From the NCBI RefSeq assembly GCF_044197065.1, contig NZ_JBIQOI010000012.1, forward strand, positions 1-64,000: a stretch of 64,000 bases of DNA, written 5' to 3'. Position 1 is the stretch's first letter, and each line of letters begins with the position of its first letter. Positions 42,963-51,545 of this stretch are shown here, in pieces. Origin of the DNA: Kluyvera ascorbata_C (GTDB taxonomy: Bacteria > Pseudomonadota > Gammaproteobacteria > Enterobacterales > Enterobacteriaceae). The notes beneath the pieces were generated by a model, which had not been told where the DNA came from, ran no database searches, and saw nothing but the letters and a program-made list of their open reading frames with translations. Made by a program: the position numbers and the translations under genes.

Positions 42963-43493
42963 GTGACAACAATAGTAAGTGTTCGCCGTAACGGCCACGT
43001 CGTAATCGCCGGTGATGGTCAGGCCACGTTGGGCAATACCGTCATGAAAGGCAACGTGAAAAAAGTCCGCCGTCTGTATAACGACAAAGTGATCGCTGGT
43101 TTTGCTGGCGGCACCGCGGACGCCTTCACGCTGTTCGAACTGTTTGAACGTAAGCTGGAAATGCACCAGGGCCATCTGGTCAAAGCCGCCGTTGAGCTGG
43201 CGAAAGACTGGCGTACTGACCGTATGCTGCGCAAGCTGGAAGCCCTGCTGGCGGTCGCGGACGAAACCGCATCGCTTATCATCACCGGGAACGGTGACGT
43301 CGTGCAGCCAGAAAACGACCTGATTGCTATCGGCTCTGGCGGCCCGTACGCCCAGGCCGCTGCCCGCGCCATGCTGGAAAATACCGAGCTTAGCGCGCGC
43401 GAAATTGCTGAAAAAGCGTTGGATATCGCAGGCGACATCTGCATCTATACCAACCATTTCCACACCATTGAAGAATTACCGTCTAAGGCGTAA
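42963..43493 (+). CDS. hslV: ATP-dependent protease subunit HslV (ClpQ)
   Basis: Proteolytic subunit of the HslVU heat-shock protease. The start is GTG at 42963, giving 176 residues as in E. coli; after removal of Met the N-terminal threonine of TTIVSVRR is the nucleophile. The proteasome-type fold residues GDGQATLG and GFAGGTADA are present. Nine bases separate it from hslU. Confidence 0.97.
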   Translation: MTTIVSVRRNGHVVIAGDGQATLGNTVMKGNVKKVRRLYNDKVIAGFAGGTADAFTLFELFERKLEMHQGHLVKAAVELAKDWRTDRMLRKLEALLAVADETASLIITGNGDVVQPENDLIAIGSGGPYAQAAARAMLENTELSAREIAEKALDIAGDICIYTNHFHTIEELPSKA

Positions 43494-43502
43494 GGATCTC
43501 CC

Positions 43503-44834
43503 ATGTCTGAAATGACCCCACGCGAAATTGTCAGCGAGCTGAACAAACACATTATCGGTCAGGACGCGGCTAAGCGTTCTGTCGCTATCGCCTTACGTAA
43601 CCGCTGGCGCCGTATGCAGCTCGACGAAGAGCTGCGCCACGAAGTGACGCCGAAAAATATTCTGATGATCGGCCCAACCGGCGTCGGTAAAACCGAAATC
43701 GCCCGTCGTCTGGCGAAGCTCGCCAACGCACCGTTCATCAAAGTCGAAGCCACTAAGTTCACCGAAGTGGGCTATGTGGGTAAAGAAGTGGATTCTATCA
43801 TCCGCGATCTGACCGATTCTGCTATCAAAATGGTACGCGTTCAGTCTATCGAGAAGAACCGCTACCGCGCAGAAGAGATGGCGGAAGAGCGCATTCTCGA
43901 CGTGCTGATCCCACCGGCTAAAAACAACTGGGGCCAGGCAGAGCAACAGGCCGAGCCTTCCGCAGCGCGCCAGGCATTCCGCAAGAAACTGCGTGAAGGC
44001 CAGCTGGACGACAAAGAGATTGAGATCGATCTCGCCGCAGCGCCGATGGGCGTCGAAATCATGTCCCCTCCGGGCATGGAAGAGATGACCAGCCAGCTGC
44101 AGTCCATGTTCCAGAACCTGGGCGGCCAGAAGCAGAAACCGCGTAAGCTGAAAATCAAAGATGCGATGAAGCTGCTGATTGAAGAAGAAGCGGCGAAGCT
44201 GGTGAACCCGGAAGAGCTGAAGCAAGACGCTATCGACGCGGTTGAGCAGCACGGCATCGTGTTTATCGACGAAATCGACAAAATCTGTAAGCGCGGCGAA
44301 TCCTCCGGCCCGGACGTTTCCCGTGAAGGTGTACAGCGCGACCTGCTGCCGCTGGTTGAAGGCTGCACCGTCTCCACCAAACACGGTATGGTCAAAACCG
44401 ACCACATCCTGTTTATCGCCTCCGGCGCATTCCAGGTGGCGAAGCCGTCAGATCTGATCCCTGAATTACAGGGTCGTCTGCCGATTCGCGTTGAGCTGCA
44501 GGCGCTGACCACCAGCGACTTCGAGCGCATCCTGACCGAGCCAAATGCCTCTGTTACCGTACAGTACAAGGCGTTGATGGCCACCGAAGGCGTGAACATC
44601 GAGTTCACTGAATCCGGTATCAAGCGTATCGCCGAAGCGGCGTGGCAGGTGAACGAAACCACCGAAAATATCGGTGCTCGTCGTCTGCACACCGTTCTGG
44701 AACGTCTGATGGAAGATATCTCCTATGACGCCAGCGACCTCAACGGTCAAAGCATCACAATTGATGCGGAATATGTGAGCAAACATCTGGATGCATTAGT
44801 CGCAGATGAAGATCTGAGCCGTTTTATCCTATAA
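43503..44834 (+). CDS. hslU: ATPase subunit HslU of the HslVU protease
   Basis: AAA+ unfoldase of 443 residues that feeds substrates to HslV. Walker A GPTGVGKTE is at 57-65, Walker B VFIDEID near 252-258, and the intermediate I-domain lies between about 110 and 240. The C-terminal DLSRFIL, which inserts into HslV to activate it, is intact. Operon with hslV from a heat-shock promoter. Confidence 0.97.
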   Translation: MSEMTPREIVSELNKHIIGQDAAKRSVAIALRNRWRRMQLDEELRHEVTPKNILMIGPTGVGKTEIARRLAKLANAPFIKVEATKFTEVGYVGKEVDSIIRDLTDSAIKMVRVQSIEKNRYRAEEMAEERILDVLIPPAKNNWGQAEQQAEPSAARQAFRKKLREGQLDDKEIEIDLAAAPMGVEIMSPPGMEEMTSQLQSMFQNLGGQKQKPRKLKIKDAMKLLIEEEAAKLVNPEELKQDAIDAVEQHGIVFIDEIDKICKRGESSGPDVSREGVQRDLLPLVEGCTVSTKHGMVKTDHILFIASGAFQVAKPSDLIPELQGRLPIRVELQALTTSDFERILTEPNASVTVQYKALMATEGVNIEFTESGIKRIAEAAWQVNETTENIGARRLHTVLERLMEDISYDASDLNGQSITIDAEYVSKHLDALVADEDLSRFIL

Positions 44835-44863
44835 TCGCGGTCACTGCATTTTCATCTTTAATT

Positions 44864-44890
44864 GATGGGGCTGAAAAGCCCCATTTTTAT
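44864..44890 (+). terminator. Terminator of hslVU
   Basis: ATGGGGCT-GAAA-AGCCCCAT stem-loop followed by a T-rich stretch, 30 bases after the hslU stop and just before menA. Confidence 0.85.
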
Positions 44891-44902
44891 TGGCTAATTA
44901 TT

Positions 44903-45829
44903 ATGACAAATACACCTGTAAGCCGCTCTCAGGCATGGCTGGAAAGTCTGCGCCCGAAAACGTTACCTCTGGCCTGTGCGGCAATCGTCGTCGGCACCAC
45001 GCTGGCATGGTGGCAAGGGCACTTCAACGCGGGCGTGACCGTGCTGGCGTTGATAACCGCAAGCCTGCTGCAAATTCTCTCCAACCTCGCCAACGACTAC
45101 GGCGATGCGGTGAAAGGCAGCGATAAACCGGACCGCATCGGGCCGCTGCGCGGTATGCAAAAAGGGGTTATCACCAAGGAACAGATGAAGCGCGCGTTGA
45201 TTATCACCGTCGGGCTTATCTGCGTCTCTGGCCTTGCTCTGCTGTTTACCGCTTCGCAGACGACCGGTGATTTTATCGGCTTCCTGGTGCTGGGGCTGCT
45301 GGCGATTATTGCCGCCATCACCTACACCGTCGGCACGCGCCCGTATGGCTACATTGGCCTTGGCGACGTCTCGGTGTTGATCTTCTTCGGCTGGCTGAGC
45401 GTAATTGGTAGCTGGTATTTACAGACGCACACCCTGAGCAGCGCCATTATTCTGCCTGCGACCGCCTGCGGCCTGCTGGCAACGGCGGTGCTGAATATCA
45501 ATAACCTGCGCGACATCGACAGCGACCGCGAAAACGGTAAGAACACGCTGGCCGTGCGTTTAGGGCCGGTTAATGCCCGCCGCTACCACGTGTGTCTGCT
45601 GATGGGGACGCTGGTCTGCCTGGCGCTGTTCAACCTACTCTCGCTGCATAGTCCGTGGGGCTGGCTGTTTATTCTCAGCGCGCCGTTGCTGGTGAAACAA
45701 GCGCGTTTTGTGATGCGCGAGCGCTCCCCGCAGGCGATGCCGCCAATGCTGGAAAGAACGGTAAAAGGGGCATTATTAACTAACCTACTGTTCGTCATCG
45801 GAATTGTGCTGAGCAAGGCGCTGGCTTAA
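44903..45829 (+). CDS. menA: 1,4-dihydroxy-2-naphthoate polyprenyltransferase
   Basis: Inner-membrane UbiA-family prenyltransferase that adds the octaprenyl chain in menaquinone synthesis. It has 308 residues with about eight or nine membrane segments. The first aspartate-rich motif NLANDYGDAVKGSDKPD lies near 62-78 and the second NNLRDIDSDRENGK near 196-209. The annotated start is ATG 44903, after the hslU terminator. Confidence 0.95.
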   Translation: MTNTPVSRSQAWLESLRPKTLPLACAAIVVGTTLAWWQGHFNAGVTVLALITASLLQILSNLANDYGDAVKGSDKPDRIGPLRGMQKGVITKEQMKRALIITVGLICVSGLALLFTASQTTGDFIGFLVLGLLAIIAAITYTVGTRPYGYIGLGDVSVLIFFGWLSVIGSWYLQTHTLSSAIILPATACGLLATAVLNINNLRDIDSDRENGKNTLAVRLGPVNARRYHVCLLMGTLVCLALFNLLSLHSPWGWLFILSAPLLVKQARFVMRERSPQAMPPMLERTVKGALLTNLLFVIGIVLSKALA

Positions 45830-45921
45830 CTGACAAATATCAATTAACAATTGATGATTTTGCCAACAATGCATAGAGCGCGATATACTAAAATCACTCG
45901 CAGCAACTGAGCGTTAATCCT

Positions 45922-46407
45922 ATGAAATACGATACTTCCGAGCTTTGCGACATCTACCAGGAAGATGTCAACGTAGTAGAACCCCTGTTCTCTAACTTTG
46001 GCGGACGGCTGTCGTTTGGTGGACAAATCATCACCGTAAAATGTTTCGAGGATAACGGGTTGCTGTACGATCTGCTCGAACAGAACGGCCGTGGTCGTAT
46101 TCTGCTGGTCGACGGCGGCGGTTCTGTCCGTCGCGCGCTGATCGATGCCGACCTTGCCCGCCTGGCCACTCAAAACGAGTGGGAAGGCATCGTAGTATAC
46201 GGCGCGGTGCGTCAGGTCGATGATTTAGAAGAGCTGGATATTGGCATTCAGGCGATTGCCGCCATTCCAGTTGGCGCGGCGGGCGAAGGCATCGGCGAAA
46301 GCGACGTTCGCGTCAACTTCGGCGGCGTAACCTTCTTCTCCGGCGACCATCTCTATGCCGACAATACTGGCATCATCCTGTCGGAAGACGCGCTGGATAT
46401 CGAATAA
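45922..46407 (+). CDS. rraA: Regulator of ribonuclease E activity A
   Basis: A 161-residue trimeric protein that binds RNase E and inhibits its activity. The sequence follows E. coli RraA throughout, with VDGGGSVRRALIDADLA near residues 70-86 and VYGAVRQVDDL near 94-104. It was earlier called MenG in error. It lies after menA and is here convergent with pfkA, not with zapB as in E. coli. Confidence 0.95.
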   Translation: MKYDTSELCDIYQEDVNVVEPLFSNFGGRLSFGGQIITVKCFEDNGLLYDLLEQNGRGRILLVDGGGSVRRALIDADLARLATQNEWEGIVVYGAVRQVDDLEELDIGIQAIAAIPVGAAGEGIGESDVRVNFGGVTFFSGDHLYADNTGIILSEDALDIE

Positions 46408-46423
46408 GCGCCTTATGCGTACA

Positions 46424-46455
46424 AAAAAGCCTTCTCAATGAGAAGGCTTTTTTTT
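46424..46455. terminator. Terminator between rraA and pfkA
   Basis: AAAAAAGCCTTCTC-AAT-GAGAAGGCTTTTTTTT hairpin with A and T tracts, usable from both sides. On the pfkA side it is preceded by a second hairpin TTGCCCG-GAAA-CGGGCAA (46466-46483) with a GNRA loop. Confidence 0.87.
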
Positions 46456-46489
46456 CACTCGAACTTGCCCGTTTCCGGGCAAACGCGGC

Positions 46490-47452
46490 TTAGTACAGCT
46501 GTTTAGCGCATTCCAGCCAGTCACCTTTGAACGGACGCTTCATGTTTTCGATAGCGTCGATGATGTCATGGTGAACCAGTTTTTCGTTCTGAATACCAAC
46601 GCAACGGCCGCCGAAGCCCTGCTGCAGCAGTTCAATCGCGTACGCGCCCATGCGGGAGGCCAGGATACGGTCGTAAGGAACCGGGGAGCCGCCGCGCTGG
46701 ATGTGACCCAGAACGGTTGCGCGGGTTTCACGGCCCGTTTCAGCTTCGATGAAGTGAGCCAGTTCGTCAACGTCGCACATGTGCTCGGTAATCGCGACGA
46801 TCGCGTGTTTCTTACCTTTAGCAATACCCGCTTTGATTTCAGACACCAGGTCGTCACGTTTGAATTCAACTTCTGGTACTACGATAAATTCGCAGCCGCC
46901 CGCGATAGCCGCAGCCAGAGTCAGGTCGCCGCAGTAACGGCCCATCACTTCAACCACGGAGATACGCTGGTGAGAAGAAGAGGTGTCACGCAGGCGGTCA
47001 ATCGCTTCAACCACGGTGCTCAGCGCGGTGAAGAAACCGATGGTGTAGTCGGTGCCTTTGATGTCGTTATCAATGGTGCCAGGCAGGCCGATGCATGGGA
47101 AGCCCATTTCGGTCAGACGCACGGCGCCCATATAGGAACCGTCACCGCCGATAACCACCAGCGCATCGATACCGCGTTTTTTCAGGTTTTCGATAGCCAC
47201 GGCACGGATGTTTTCATCACGGAATTCTGGGAAACGCGCGGAGCCCAGGAAGGTGCCGCCACGGTTAATCATGTCAGACACGCTGTAACGGTCGAGCTGT
47301 ACCATACGGTCTTCATACAGGCCCAGATAACCGTCATAGACGCCCATGACTTCAATGCCTTCCGTCAATGCTGCGCGCACAACACCGCGAATGGCGGCGT
47401 TCATACCCGGCGCATCACCGCCACTTGTCAACACACCGATTTTCTTAATCAT
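46490..47452 (-). CDS. pfkA: ATP-dependent 6-phosphofructokinase I
   Basis: Committed step of glycolysis, allosterically regulated by ADP and phosphoenolpyruvate. It has 320 residues. The ATP-binding TSGGDAPGMNA is at 9-19, GGDGSYMGA at 102-110 and the catalytic GTIDNDIKGTD at 125-135 (base D128 counting Met). The neighbour fieF is upstream as in E. coli, but on the downstream side the expected sbp is missing and rraA follows directly. Confidence 0.97.
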   Translation of the reverse strand: MIKKIGVLTSGGDAPGMNAAIRGVVRAALTEGIEVMGVYDGYLGLYEDRMVQLDRYSVSDMINRGGTFLGSARFPEFRDENIRAVAIENLKKRGIDALVVIGGDGSYMGAVRLTEMGFPCIGLPGTIDNDIKGTDYTIGFFTALSTVVEAIDRLRDTSSSHQRISVVEVMGRYCGDLTLAAAIAGGCEFIVVPEVEFKRDDLVSEIKAGIAKGKKHAIVAITEHMCDVDELAHFIEAETGRETRATVLGHIQRGGSPVPYDRILASRMGAYAIELLQQGFGGRCVGIQNEKLVHHDIIDAIENMKRPFKGDWLECAKQLY

Positions 47453-47546
47453 GACTACCTCTGAACTTAGGAATGCTAAAAATTAATTCTTCTGCCCGAA
47501 GCGCTCCCACAATTGTAGGGGGGAGAGAACGACTCTATGTAGAGAT

Positions 47547-47580
47547 AGTATATCAAGCGCTTCTTGCTGAATTGATTCAG
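47547..47580 (-). promoter_or_regulatory. Cra (FruR) operator and promoter of pfkA
   Basis: CTGAATTGATTCAG (47567-47580) is a near-perfect palindrome matching the Cra consensus TGAAWCSNT. On the minus strand TATACT (47547-47552) is a good -10, which puts the palindrome over the -35 region, as expected for Cra repression of pfkA. Confidence 0.7.
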
Positions 47581-47653
47581 GTCAGGCTAACCGGCGGTTA
47601 TTTATACAAATAATGCCGACTTAGCTCACATTTCATACAACCACTACGAAAGT

Positions 47654-48547
47654 TCAAACGTCTCTGTTTGCCTGCAGCATTACAGAGCATGGGTCCTGAT
47701 GAATAATCACGTCGGACCCAGGAAAACGATGCAAAATCGCCTGCTCCACCTGATCGGCAACGTGATGCGCCTGAACCAGCGGCAGGTTGTCTTCCATTTC
47801 AATATGAATCTGAATAAAGCGGGTCGGCCCTGACTGCCGCGTTCGGAGATCGTGAGCACCGCTTACACCAGGCCAGGTGGTCACGATGTCGAAAATTTCC
47901 TGACGTTCTTCATCGGGCAGCGCACGATCCAATAACGATTGCACCGCTTCGTACCCCATGCGTAACGCGCTATATAGAATATAGATGCCAATTCCTAATG
48001 CAAACAGCGCATCGGCACGATGCCAGCCGTACCAGGAGAGGCCAAGCGCGACTAAAATCGCGCCGTTCATCATAACATCAGACTGATAATGAAGCATATC
48101 TGCGCGTACGGCCTGGCTCTGGGTTTTTCTGACTACCCAACGCTGAAACGTCACGAGCACTAATGTACTGATAAGCGCAATGACCGTCACCACCACGCCA
48201 ATGCCAGGCTGGCTCATCGGCGTAGGCCGCGCCAGATGCTGAATACCGGTCAAGAACAGAAACAGCGCCGAGCCAGAGATAAACATACTTTGCGCCAGCG
48301 CCGCTAGCGACTCGGCCTTACCGTGACCAAAAGTATGTTCTTCATCCGCCGGTTGCAGCGAATAACGCACCACCAGCAGGTTGGTCAGCGAGGCGGCAAT
48401 ATCCACTAATGAATCCACCAGCGCCGCCAGAATACTGACCGACCCGGTATACCACCACGCAAAGATTTTAATCACCAGCAGCACGGAAGCCATTACCGTC
48501 GCGGCGATTGCAGCACGACTTACCAGTCGTCCATAAGATTGATTCAT
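47654..48547 (-). CDS. fieF: Ferrous-iron/zinc efflux pump FieF (YiiP)
   Basis: Cation-diffusion-facilitator antiporter in the inner membrane. The start MNQSYGRL at 48547 gives 297 residues. Six membrane helices precede a cytoplasmic domain; the metal sites LVDSLVDIAASL (first DxxxD, about 45-49) and HYQSDVMMN (HxxxD, about 153-157) are visible, and the C-terminal domain has GAHDLRTRQSG and IHIEME. In-frame upstream codons to 48637 overlap cpxQ and are not used. Confidence 0.94.
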   Translation of the reverse strand: MNQSYGRLVSRAAIAATVMASVLLVIKIFAWWYTGSVSILAALVDSLVDIAASLTNLLVVRYSLQPADEEHTFGHGKAESLAALAQSMFISGSALFLFLTGIQHLARPTPMSQPGIGVVVTVIALISTLVLVTFQRWVVRKTQSQAVRADMLHYQSDVMMNGAILVALGLSWYGWHRADALFALGIGIYILYSALRMGYEAVQSLLDRALPDEERQEIFDIVTTWPGVSGAHDLRTRQSGPTRFIQIHIEMEDNLPLVQAHHVADQVEQAILHRFPGSDVIIHQDPCSVMLQANRDV

Positions 48548-48617
48548 AAACACTCCTGCTTTCGATCTGCGTAGTATAGCGGAATGTATGAGGGGTGCGC
48601 GGTGACGAATTTCAGAC

Positions 48618-48675
48618 AAAAAAAACCCCCACATCATGTGGGGGAAGACAGGGATGGTGTCTATGGCAAGGAAAA
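48618..48675 (-). ncRNA. cpxQ: CpxQ small RNA from the cpxP 3' UTR
   Basis: The minus-strand 3' UTR of cpxP has the CpxQ sequence of E. coli and Salmonella: TTTCCTTGCCATAGACACC (about 48657-48675), ATCCCTGTCTT, and the terminator CCCCCACAT-GATGTGGGGG followed by eight Ts. CpxQ is cut from cpxP mRNA by RNase E and, with Hfq, represses envelope protein messages as part of the Cpx response. The 5' end is inferred from homology. Confidence 0.88.
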
Positions 48676-48685
48676 ACAGGGTTTG

Positions 48686-49192
48686 TTACTGGTTGCTACG
48701 GGTATTGCTACTAAACAGGTTCTGACTCGGTACTGAACCTTGCTGCATCCGTGCAACGTCACGCAGCTGCTCCATACGCTGCTGGTGATTCTCATTTAAA
48801 GCCGCTTGCTGCTCCGGTGTTAACAGGCGGTACATCTGGTTGCGTACCCGCGCCATTTCTACCTGGCGGTTAACCTGCTCCTCGGCCATTTTCTCGGCCT
48901 GGGCTCGCACGGCGGCTTCATCAAATTTTTCTGCGGTGACAAGGCGATGCATTGTCTCCACTTCGCTAACATTAACAGGTGGACGATCGTGTCGTGCCCG
49001 TTGCATCAGATCGCGCATCTGTTGGCGCTGATGTTCGGTTAAACTAATACCGTCGAACATATGGCCCTGGCCGTTTCGCAGCGTATTACTTTCCGCTGGG
49101 TGCCAGTTAACGCTGGTGACGACTTCATCGGCCTGGCTATATGCACTGAATGCCAGCGTTGAGGCCATGACGGCAGCGATAACATTGCGCAT
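48686..49192 (-). CDS. cpxP: Periplasmic Cpx inhibitor and adaptor CpxP
   Basis: A Spy/CpxP-family periplasmic protein of 168 residues that damps CpxA signalling and delivers misfolded pilins to DegP. A signal peptide (about 1-22) ends near SQA-DEV. Both LTxxQ motifs are present (SLTEHQRQQMRDL near 51-63 and LTPEQQAAL near 125-133). The start ATG 49192 follows GGGAGC; a GTG just upstream is less likely. Divergent from cpxR with a CpxR box between, and its 3' end yields CpxQ. Confidence 0.94.
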   Translation of the reverse strand: MRNVIAAVMASTLAFSAYSQADEVVTSVNWHPAESNTLRNGQGHMFDGISLTEHQRQQMRDLMQRARHDRPPVNVSEVETMHRLVTAEKFDEAAVRAQAEKMAEEQVNRQVEMARVRNQMYRLLTPEQQAALNENHQQRMEQLRDVARMQQGSVPSQNLFSSNTRSNQ

Positions 49193-49272
49193 CACATGCT
49201 CCCAAAAACTTTTGTGTCGCGATTCAACGAGAGACAGTTTACGATTCAGGCTGCAAACATGCGTCAGGGGGT

Positions 49273-49287
49273 GTAAAACAACGTAAA
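49273..49287. promoter_or_regulatory. CpxR box between cpxP and cpxR
   Basis: GTAAA-ACAAC-GTAAA is a perfect match to the GTAAA-N5-GTAAA CpxR consensus. It lies 80 bases from cpxP and 55 from cpxR, so it can serve strong cpxP induction and cpxRA autoregulation. Confidence 0.88.
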
Positions 49288-49341
49288 GTCATGGATTCGC
49301 TGGCTCTGATGACGTAATTTCTGCCTCGGAGGGATGAAAAT

Positions 49342-50040
49342 ATGAATAAAATTTTATTAGTTGATGATGACCGCGAGCTGACTTCCTTGCTCAAGGAACT
49401 TCTTGATATGGAAGGCTTTAACGTCCTTGTTGCCCACGACGGCGAACAGGCGTTAACGCTGATTGACGACAGCATCGACCTACTTTTACTCGACGTAATG
49501 ATGCCGAAGAAAAACGGTATCGATACGCTGAAAGAATTGCGACAGACACACCAGACTCCCGTCATTATGTTAACCGCTCGCGGAAGCGAGTTGGATCGCG
49601 TGCTGGGCCTTGAGCTGGGCGCGGATGACTATCTGCCTAAACCGTTTAACGATCGCGAACTGGTCGCGCGCATTCGCGCTATTTTGCGCCGTTCACACTG
49701 GAGCGAACAGCAGCAAAGTAGCGATACCAGTTCACCAACCGTAGAAGTTGACGCGCTGAGCCTGAACCCAGGTCGTCAGGAAGCCAGCTTCGATGGTCAA
49801 ACGCTCGAGCTTACCGGTACTGAATTTACCCTGCTCTATCTGCTGGCGCAGCATCTTGGTCAGGTGGTTTCCCGTGAACATCTGAGTCAGGAAGTACTGG
49901 GCAAACGCTTAACGCCGTTCGACCGCGCGATTGATATGCACATTTCCAACCTTCGCCGGAAGCTGCCAGAGCGTAAAGACGGTCACCCATGGTTTAAAAC
50001 CCTGCGTGGTCGTGGATACCTGATGGTCTCCGCTTCATGA
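49342..50040 (+). CDS. cpxR: Envelope-stress response regulator CpxR
   Basis: OmpR-family response regulator of 232 residues. The receiver domain (1-120) has the acidic pocket at D8/D9 and phosphoacceptor D51 in LLLDVMMPK; the switch lysine is in YLPKPF. The winged-helix output domain (about 130-232) ends in TLRGRGYLMV. It overlaps cpxA by four bases (ATGA). Confidence 0.98.
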   Translation: MNKILLVDDDRELTSLLKELLDMEGFNVLVAHDGEQALTLIDDSIDLLLLDVMMPKKNGIDTLKELRQTHQTPVIMLTARGSELDRVLGLELGADDYLPKPFNDRELVARIRAILRRSHWSEQQQSSDTSSPTVEVDALSLNPGRQEASFDGQTLELTGTEFTLLYLLAQHLGQVVSREHLSQEVLGKRLTPFDRAIDMHISNLRRKLPERKDGHPWFKTLRGRGYLMVSAS

Positions 50041-51410
50041 TAGGAAGTTTAACCGCCCGCATCTTCGCCATTTTCTGGTTAACGCTAGCGCTGGTGCTGA
50101 TGCTGGTTTTGATGCTGCCAAAGCTCGATTCCCGTCAAATGACCGAGCTGCTCGATAGCGAGCAGCGCCAGGGCCTGATGATTGAGCAGCATGTTGAAGA
50201 AGAGCTTGCCAACGATCCCCCTAACGATTTGATGTGGTGGCGTCGGCTGTTCCGCGCAATTGATAAGTGGGCTCCGCCGGGTCAGCGTTTGTTGCTGGTG
50301 ACGAGCGAAGGCCGTGTGATCGGCGCAGAACGCAACGAAATGCAGATTATTCGTAACTTTATCGGCCAGTCTGATAACTCCGATCATCCGCAGAAGAAGA
50401 AGTATGGCCGCGTAGAGTTAGTCGGGCCATTCTCCATTCGTGACGGCGAAGATAACTACCAGCTATACCTGATCCGTCCGGCGAGCAGTTCGCAGTCCGA
50501 TTTTATCAACCTGCTGTTCGACAGGCCTTTGCTGTTGCTTATCGTCACCATGTTGGTCAGCGCCCCGCTGCTGTTATGGCTGGCGTGGAGTCTGGCAAAA
50601 CCGGCGCGTAAGCTGAAAAATGCCGCGGATGAAGTGGCCCAGGGCAACCTGCGTCAGCATCCAGAACTGGAGGCCGGGCCGCAGGAGTTCCTCGCAGCGG
50701 GCGCCAGTTTTAACCAGATGGTGATGGCGCTCGAGCGAATGATGACGTCGCAGCAGCGGTTGCTCTCCGACATTTCTCACGAACTGCGTACGCCATTAAC
50801 GCGTCTGCAGCTTGGCACGGCGCTTCTGCGTCGTCGCAGCGGCGAGAGCAAGGAGCTGGAGCGCATTGAAACCGAGGCGCAGCGTCTGGACAGCATGATT
50901 AACGACATGCTGGTGATGTCGCGAAATCAGCAGAAAAGCGCATTGGTCAGTGAAACCCTGAAGGCTAATCAGCTGTGGGGTGAAGTGCTGGATAACGCCG
51001 CGTTTGAAGCTGAGCAGATGGGCAAGTCGTTTAGCGTCGACTATCCGCCGGGCCCGTGGCCGCTATACGGTAACCCGAATGCGCTGGAAAGCGCGCTGGA
51101 GAACATCGTACGTAACGCCCTGCGCTACTCGCATACCAAAATTGCCGTGAGCTTCTCGGTGGATAAAGACGGCGTTACCGTCCACGTTGATGACGACGGC
51201 CCAGGCGTAAGCCCGGAAGACCGCGAGCAGATTTTCCGTCCGTTCTATCGTACCGATGAGGCGCGAGACCGTGAATCAGGCGGAACGGGGCTGGGGCTGG
51301 CGATTGTCGAAAGCGCCATGCAGCAGCACCGCGGCTGGGTGAAGGCTGACGATAGCCCGCTCGGCGGGTTGCGGCTCACGCTGTGGCTACCGCTATACAA
51401 GCGCACCTAA
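50037..51410 (+). CDS. cpxA: Envelope-stress sensor histidine kinase CpxA
   Basis: Inner-membrane kinase/phosphatase of 457 residues. Two membrane segments (about 8-28 and 163-186) flank the periplasmic sensor domain; the HAMP linker is about 187-238, the phosphoacceptor histidine is H248 in DISHELRTPL, and the ATP-binding domain has the N box (NIVRNALRYS), G1 (DDGPGV) and G2 (GGTGLGLAI). Translation is coupled to cpxR. Confidence 0.98.
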   Translation: MIGSLTARIFAIFWLTLALVLMLVLMLPKLDSRQMTELLDSEQRQGLMIEQHVEEELANDPPNDLMWWRRLFRAIDKWAPPGQRLLLVTSEGRVIGAERNEMQIIRNFIGQSDNSDHPQKKKYGRVELVGPFSIRDGEDNYQLYLIRPASSSQSDFINLLFDRPLLLLIVTMLVSAPLLLWLAWSLAKPARKLKNAADEVAQGNLRQHPELEAGPQEFLAAGASFNQMVMALERMMTSQQRLLSDISHELRTPLTRLQLGTALLRRRSGESKELERIETEAQRLDSMINDMLVMSRNQQKSALVSETLKANQLWGEVLDNAAFEAEQMGKSFSVDYPPGPWPLYGNPNALESALENIVRNALRYSHTKIAVSFSVDKDGVTVHVDDDGPGVSPEDREQIFRPFYRTDEARDRESGGTGLGLAIVESAMQQHRGWVKADDSPLGGLRLTLWLPLYKRT

Positions 51411-51414
51411 AACC

Positions 51415-51445
51415 ATCGGCCTGCCTATGCAGGCCGATTTTTTTT
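51415..51445 (+). terminator. Terminator of cpxRA
   Basis: ATCGGCCTGC-CTAT-GCAGGCCGAT hairpin followed by a run of Ts, five bases after the cpxA stop. Confidence 0.9.
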
Positions 51446-51464
51446 GGCAATGTAAGAACCGCGT

Positions 51465-51545
51465 GTAGCCCGGCCAAGCGAAGCGCCGCCGGGAACGGTG
51501 ACGAAGCCTGCAACCCGGGATCGGCATTAGCGCCTCACCCGGCCT
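51465..51545. repeat. REP-like palindromes between cpxA and yiiM
   Basis: GTAGCCCGGCC...GCCGGGAAC (about 51465-51494) and a second GC-rich inverted segment ending CACCCGGCCTAC (about 51522-51545), related to the elements at 8291 and 15903. Confidence 0.65.
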
